Origin: Streptomyces sp. GESEQ-35 | GTDB lineage: Bacteria; Actinomycetota; Actinomycetes; Streptomycetales; Streptomycetaceae | Reading direction: 5' to 3' | Length of the DNA stretch: 64,000 nt | Assembly (NCBI RefSeq): GCF_017948485.1 | Contig: NZ_JAFFSX010000011.1 | Span: 248,001-312,000 of the forward strand | Shown: positions 60,209 through 64,000 of the stretch, in pieces | Position numbering within the stretch: position 1 is the first letter of the stretch | Layout: each line of letters begins with the position of its first letter | Notes under the pieces: model-generated | Databases searched by the model: none | Told to the model about the DNA's origin: nothing | What the model saw: only the letters and a program-made list of their open reading frames with translations | Made by a program: the position numbers and the translations under genes

Positions 60209-62071
60209 TCAGCCCGCCGCGGCGGTGAGCGCTCCCAGCGCGCTGGCCTGCGTACGCCAGTCGGTCTGGTTGGGGGCGGTGCCCGCCCAGCGTTGGCCGA
60301 GGGCGTTGAGGGAGCTGCGGTCCCGCGCCCACAGGGTGTCCGCCTGCTTCTGGATGTAGGCCCGGTAGGTGCTGGAACCGGTGGCCTTCGCGAGGTCGGC
60401 GAAGTGCCGCATGAAGATGCCCTTGAACTGCTTCTGGTTGTCGTCGCAGGACGCCGAGCCGAGGTCGCAGGACTCGGTGAGCACTCCGTCGCGGGTGAGT
60501 GCCGTGCTGCTGATGGCGGCGTCGGCCAGGGTGCGTGCCGTGGTCAGCAGCGAGGCGTCCCCGGTCGCCTTCCACAGTTCGGTGAAACCGCCGATGGCCA
60601 GTCCCTGGTTGTAACTCCACACGGTGCTGCCGTTGTTGGCGCAGGCCGAGGTCAACCCGTCGTTCACCAGTCCCGAGGAGTTGATCATCCCGCTGGCCTT
60701 GTACCAGGTCGCGGCCGTCTTCGCCCGCTGGAGCCATGCCGTGTCACCCGGGATGCGCTGGTGCAGTGCGGCGGTCAGCCAGAGGTACTGCCCGTTCGTC
60801 ACGGCGTTCTTGTAGGTGCGTTCCCGGTCCCACCACACGCCCCCTCCGCAGGAGCTGGGATCCCAGTACTGCTGAACGTAGTTGGCGATGGTGACGGCCT
60901 CGCTGAGGTATCGGGCGTCGCCGGTGTAGTCGTACGCGTCGAGCCAGGCGATGGCCCACCAGCCCGCGTCGTCGATGGCCCGGCTGATGAAGTGGCCCTC
61001 GATCGCGTCCGAGCTGCGCACCCCGGCGGGGAAGACGCCCTTGTTCTGGTCGAAGGTGCGGGCCACGATCCAGTCGTAGTCGCGATTGCCGGTGGTCCGG
61101 GCGAAGTCGATGAGGGATGTCAGGGTGGCGGCGGAGTTCCACCAACTGCTGGGCCACCAGCCGTTGTAGGGGTCGTACGACGTCATGAGCGCGTCGGCCG
61201 CGGCGCTCGGCCTGGTCGGCGCGGGCCTGACCCACGCGGTGCAGCTGCCCTCGTTGTGGCTCGCCTCCCGGCCGCAGGCGCGGACCGCACCGCCGTAGAG
61301 GAGACCGCGTGGGTCACGGGTGGCGTACATGGCGGTACGGGTGGCGGTGGCTCCGGACGGTGTGGCGGTGCGGCCGAGGGAGGAACCGTCCGGCCAGGTC
61401 GAGCCGCCGTCCCAGGAGCGGTCGAGCCAGATCTCGTCGCCGCCGGCGCCGGATTCGATGCTCGCCCAGGCCATGGAGTTCTTCTGGTCGACGTGCAGCC
61501 GGACGGTGCGGCCGTAGATGGTCGTGGACGGCACCGGCTGGTCGTCGCCGGCCGCCTGGCCGGCGTCGGTGCCGTCGCAGAGCGTGTCGCAGACGGTGGG
61601 GTAGACCCAGTCCGTACAGCCGACGGTGGCGGCGTCGCCGCAGGCGCGGACCAGCCCGCGTCGGTGGTTGCGGGGGTCGGTGATGTTGTACATCAGCGTT
61701 CTGGTGCCGGTCCAGGTTCCCGGGACGGTGGCCTTGCCGAGCAGCCCCTCCCAGGTGGCGCCGCCGTCCCACGAGCGGTCCAGCCAGACCGAGTCGCCGG
61801 CCACGCCGCCGTCGATGCTGGCCCACGCCATGTCGTCCGCGTCGGAGACGTGCAGTTCGAGGCGACGTCCGTTGAGGTTCTTGGCCGGCACCGGAAAGGT
61901 CTCCCCCCGGGCTTGCGAGGGGTCCAGCGTGTCACAGGCCAGGACGCACACCGGGGTGGCGGCGGCCGCGGGGGTCGCGGTCGGGATCAGTGCCGCACCC
62001 GTGAGAGCGGCCGTCAGCGGGAAGCTGAGAAACCAGGTTCTGACAACGTTGTCTGAGCTGCGCAAGGACAC
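60209..62071 (-). CDS. Secreted GH76 alpha-1,6-mannanase-like protein with duplicated N-module
   Basis: A 620-residue exported protein. After the signal peptide (ending ATPAAAATP) two copies of a roughly 105-residue module follow (about 40-145 and 150-262). Each has VCDTL/ACDTL, MAWASI, IWLDRSWDGG or VWLDRSWDGG, and VRACG. The C-terminal GH76 domain has the adjacent catalytic Asp pair in RAIDDAGWWAIAW near residue 366. GH76 enzymes cut alpha-1,6-mannan of fungal or actinobacterial glycans. GTG at 62071 follows GAGGCGAG. Confidence 0.85.
   Translation of the reverse strand: MSLRSSDNVVRTWFLSFPLTAALTGAALIPTATPAAAATPVCVLACDTLDPSQARGETFPVPAKNLNGRRLELHVSDADDMAWASIDGGVAGDSVWLDRSWDGGATWEGLLGKATVPGTWTGTRTLMYNITDPRNHRRGLVRACGDAATVGCTDWVYPTVCDTLCDGTDAGQAAGDDQPVPSTTIYGRTVRLHVDQKNSMAWASIESGAGGDEIWLDRSWDGGSTWPDGSSLGRTATPSGATATRTAMYATRDPRGLLYGGAVRACGREASHNEGSCTAWVRPAPTRPSAAADALMTSYDPYNGWWPSSWWNSAATLTSLIDFARTTGNRDYDWIVARTFDQNKGVFPAGVRSSDAIEGHFISRAIDDAGWWAIAWLDAYDYTGDARYLSEAVTIANYVQQYWDPSSCGGGVWWDRERTYKNAVTNGQYLWLTAALHQRIPGDTAWLQRAKTAATWYKASGMINSSGLVNDGLTSACANNGSTVWSYNQGLAIGGFTELWKATGDASLLTTARTLADAAISSTALTRDGVLTESCDLGSASCDDNQKQFKGIFMRHFADLAKATGSSTYRAYIQKQADTLWARDRSSLNALGQRWAGTAPNQTDWRTQASALGALTAAAG
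62042..62053. promoter_or_regulatory. LacI-type operator inside the start of the GH76 gene
   Basis: GACAACGTTGTC, a perfect 12-bp palindrome with the AACGTT core of LacI-family operators. It lies about codons 7-10 of the GH76 gene, a position where a repressor would block elongation. The same 12 bases occur at 62742. Confidence 0.55.
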
Positions 62072-62192
62072 CGGAACTCGCCTCGATTTCACGATGGGGG
62101 ATGCCGGGCGGCGTGGCGTGATCGAGCACTGGTCCATACCTGTCTCCGAGGCAGTGAAGCGGCTTGGCGGGGTCCTGTCAATGACGTGAACG

Positions 62193-62361
62193 TGAGTCGT
62201 TTCAAGGCGATTTCGAGGTAGCCGCGACGGGTTGACACCCCGTTTTCGGGCGCCCATCATCGGTGGCACTTCGGCGAGGCTCCTCGTGTACCCACCTGTC
62301 AGATCGGGCGTCGAACTCCATGCGCCGCAGATTTGAATCGTTTCACCAGTCCAGTCGTTTC
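62193..62361. promoter_or_regulatory. Three CGTTTC-type boxes in the GH76/rhamnosidase divergent region
   Basis: TGAGTCGTTTCA (62193-62204), TGAATCGTTTCA (62334-62345) and CCAGTCGTTTCG (62350-62361) share the TCGTTTC core. The second is a 10/12 palindrome close to the general LacI-family pattern TGAAACGTTTCA. They lie in the 350-base gap 62072-62421 that must hold both divergent promoters; nothing else was recognised there. Confidence 0.5.
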
Positions 62362-62421
62362 GCTTCACCGCTCGCGTTTTTCGCATGTCCACTGATTCCG
62401 CACCCGCCCCGGGAGGCTTCC

Positions 62422-64000
62422 ATGCGTCGTCGTACCCCGCTCAGCAGACCGCCAGGCCGGCGCCGCATCCTCGGCCTCGCGATGACCGTGGTCGCCGCGT
62501 TGGCCGTAGGCCCCACGTCGTCCGCATCCGCAGCGGCGCCCACGCCCCCAACGGGAGTCAGCAAGGCGGCGCTTGCCGCCGAGAACTACTCGCCGACGTC
62601 CCGCACCCTCAGGCCGACCGCCGTCTACCGCACGTCCGGCAGCGTCGCGAACCCGCAGAACGTCCTCAGCGGACAGCCGACGCGGATCTCCGGCGCCCAG
62701 TCGGCCATCACGCTCGACTTCGGCAAGGAAGTCGGCGGCGTGACAACGTTGTCCTTCGGTGCCGTCAGCGACAGCGGCCAGCGCGTCGGCCTGGCCTACA
62801 GCGAGTCGTCCCTGTACGTGGGCAACAACAGCGACCGCAGCAGCGGCCGCGACGGCGAGGACGGCGCCCTCCACGCCACGGCCTCGGCCAACGGCACCTA
62901 CACGGTGCCCACCGCGCAGCAGCGGGGCGGCTTCCGCTACCTCACGGTCTTCCTCGACACCTCCGGCTGGGTGGACCTCAACGGCGTCAGCCTCAACTTC
63001 ACCGCGGCCCCGGGGAAGTCCAACCCGGCCGACTACGCCAACTACTTCTCCTCCAGCGACGAGCTGCTCAACCGCATCTGGTACGCCGGGGCGTACACCG
63101 TCCAGCTCAACACGATCGCCTCCGACGAGGGCCGTGCCTGGCCGCCGCCCTCCACCGAGTGGGACAACAGCGCCACCGTCGGTGTGGGCGACTCCGTCCT
63201 GGTCGACGGGGCCAAGCGCGACCGTACGGTGTGGCCGGGCGACCTGGGTATCGCCGTACCCACGCAGTACGCCTACTCGGGCGACCTCACCTCGACGCGC
63301 AACGCGCTCAGCACGATGTACGACGTGCAGTCCGCCGCGGGTGAGATCCCCTGGTCGGGACCGCCGTTCAACCTCAAGGGCTCGGACACCTACCACCTCT
63401 GGACGCTCCTGGGTACGGCGACGTACTACACGTACACGGCCGACCGGGCGTGGCTGGACTCCGCATGGGCCGACTACACGCGGGGGATGTCCTTCATCAT
63501 CGGCAAGATCGGCGGCAACGGCCTCCTCAACGTCACCGCCACCCAGGACTGGGCCCGCTCCGGACAGGGCGGCGAGAACATCTCCGCCAACGCGCTGCTG
63601 TACGCCACGCTCAAGAACGGCGCCACCCTGGCCTCGGCCAAGGGCGACAGCGCGCTCGCCGCGAGCTGGAACGACAGGGCGGCCACCGTCAAGGCAGCGG
63701 CCAACTCCCGGCTGTGGGACGCCTCCAGGGGCATGTACAAGGACAACCCGACCAGCGGTCTGTACCCGCAGGACGGCAACTCGCTCGCGGTCTGGTACGG
63801 GCTCACCGACTCCACCGCCAAGTCGCGCAGCATCGTCAGTCAACTCGCGACCCGGTGGGGCAACTACGGTCCCGTCACCCCCGAATGGGGCAGTAACGTC
63901 TCGCCCTTCGCCGGCGGAATGGAGCTGAACGCCCACTTCGCCGCCAACGACGACCACACCGCCCTGGAGCAGATCCGCCGCACCTGGGGCCACATGCTGA
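62422..64000 (+). CDS. Secreted alpha-L-rhamnosidase-like glycosidase, 3' end outside window
   Basis: At least 526 residues, open to the last base. ATG at 62422 follows GGGAGG. The signal peptide (RRRILGLAMTVVAALAVG) ends ASAAAP. A beta-sandwich region (about 60-195) precedes an (alpha/alpha)6 domain with STEWDNSATVGVGDSVLVDG, AKRDRTVWPGDLG and TQDWARSGQGG. The KRDR-x-WPGD block is characteristic of GH78-like six-hairpin enzymes, which release terminal rhamnose. The catalytic residues near the C-terminal part cannot all be placed. Confidence 0.8.
   Translation, partial: MRRRTPLSRPPGRRRILGLAMTVVAALAVGPTSSASAAAPTPPTGVSKAALAAENYSPTSRTLRPTAVYRTSGSVANPQNVLSGQPTRISGAQSAITLDFGKEVGGVTTLSFGAVSDSGQRVGLAYSESSLYVGNNSDRSSGRDGEDGALHATASANGTYTVPTAQQRGGFRYLTVFLDTSGWVDLNGVSLNFTAAPGKSNPADYANYFSSSDELLNRIWYAGAYTVQLNTIASDEGRAWPPPSTEWDNSATVGVGDSVLVDGAKRDRTVWPGDLGIAVPTQYAYSGDLTSTRNALSTMYDVQSAAGEIPWSGPPFNLKGSDTYHLWTLLGTATYYTYTADRAWLDSAWADYTRGMSFIIGKIGGNGLLNVTATQDWARSGQGGENISANALLYATLKNGATLASAKGDSALAASWNDRAATVKAAANSRLWDASRGMYKDNPTSGLYPQDGNSLAVWYGLTDSTAKSRSIVSQLATRWGNYGPVTPEWGSNVSPFAGGMELNAHFAANDDHTALEQIRRTWGHML
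62742..62753. promoter_or_regulatory. Second copy of the GACAACGTTGTC palindrome
   Basis: Identical 12-bp palindrome to the one at 62042, here inside the rhamnosidase-like gene at about codon 107. Its position is too far into the gene for a normal operator; it could act as an auxiliary site or be chance. Confidence 0.35.

Noticed and set aside
62385..63928. Frames of 319 and 389 codons inside the rhamnosidase-like gene
   Set aside because: They are Arg/Ser/Pro-rich out-of-frame readings; the true frame from 62422 has a signal peptide and glycosidase motifs.

Overview
The window is about 64 kb of a high-G+C actinobacterial chromosome, almost certainly Streptomyces. The evidence is the order nsdA-amtB-glnK-glnD-ffh, the rpsP-khpA-rimM-trmD-rplS operon followed by four adjacent type I signal peptidase genes, whiG beside dprA, the rpsB-tsf-pyrH-frr-cdsA-rlmN block, frequent GTG starts, leaderless promoters and an LAETG sortase substrate. 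No tRNA, rRNA or CRISPR array was seen.

Bases 1-33,000 are conserved core genome. A truncated nsdA is followed by a nitrogen-sensing operon (ammonium channel, PII protein, PII-modifying enzyme) behind a GlnR-type box, then ffh and an FtsH-type protease. A 185-bp MITE-like element sits exactly at the convergent stop codons of ftsH and a methyltransferase gene. Next come a short-form prolyl-tRNA synthetase, a SprT-like gene, the rpsP-trmD-rplS translation genes, sipW/X/Y/Z, a yraN-comM-dprA group, whiG, and rpsB to rlmN. Several strong hairpins lie between genes of the essential operons (rpsB/tsf, tsf/pyrH, khpA/rimM), where they look like attenuators or processing sites.

Bases 33,000-50,000 are conserved but more variable. 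They hold a TPP riboswitch with a thiBPQ-type thiamine transporter, an LAETG cell-wall protein behind a near-consensus promoter, a LOG-family protein, an ABC exporter whose ATPase has degenerate motifs, and a polyamine/GABA locus (class III aminotransferase, Lrp regulator, aminobutyraldehyde dehydrogenase). A two-component system with a divergent secreted protein and a PotD-like lipoprotein whose ATPase and permease partners are not adjacent close this part. Two copies of a dispersed intergenic repeat flank it.

Bases 50,000-58,500 look like an inserted accessory locus: one tightly coupled minus-strand operon (polar amino-acid ABC transporter, M20 amidohydrolase, PLP C-S lyase, pyruvate-dehydrogenase-E1-like enzyme). 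It is divergent from a GntR/FadR regulator, with two related palindromes 22 bp apart between them. The simplest reading is a self-contained pathway that imports an N-acylated or peptide-linked sulfur amino acid, deacylates it, lyses it to a 2-oxo acid and decarboxylates that acid. This is the best candidate for an undescribed system in the window.

Bases 58,600-64,000 are a secreted glycan-degradation locus: a GH5 enzyme, a small Atu4866-type protein, a GH76 alpha-1,6-mannanase with a duplicated N-terminal module, and an alpha-L-rhamnosidase-like enzyme running off the end. LacI-type operator sequences are scattered through it.
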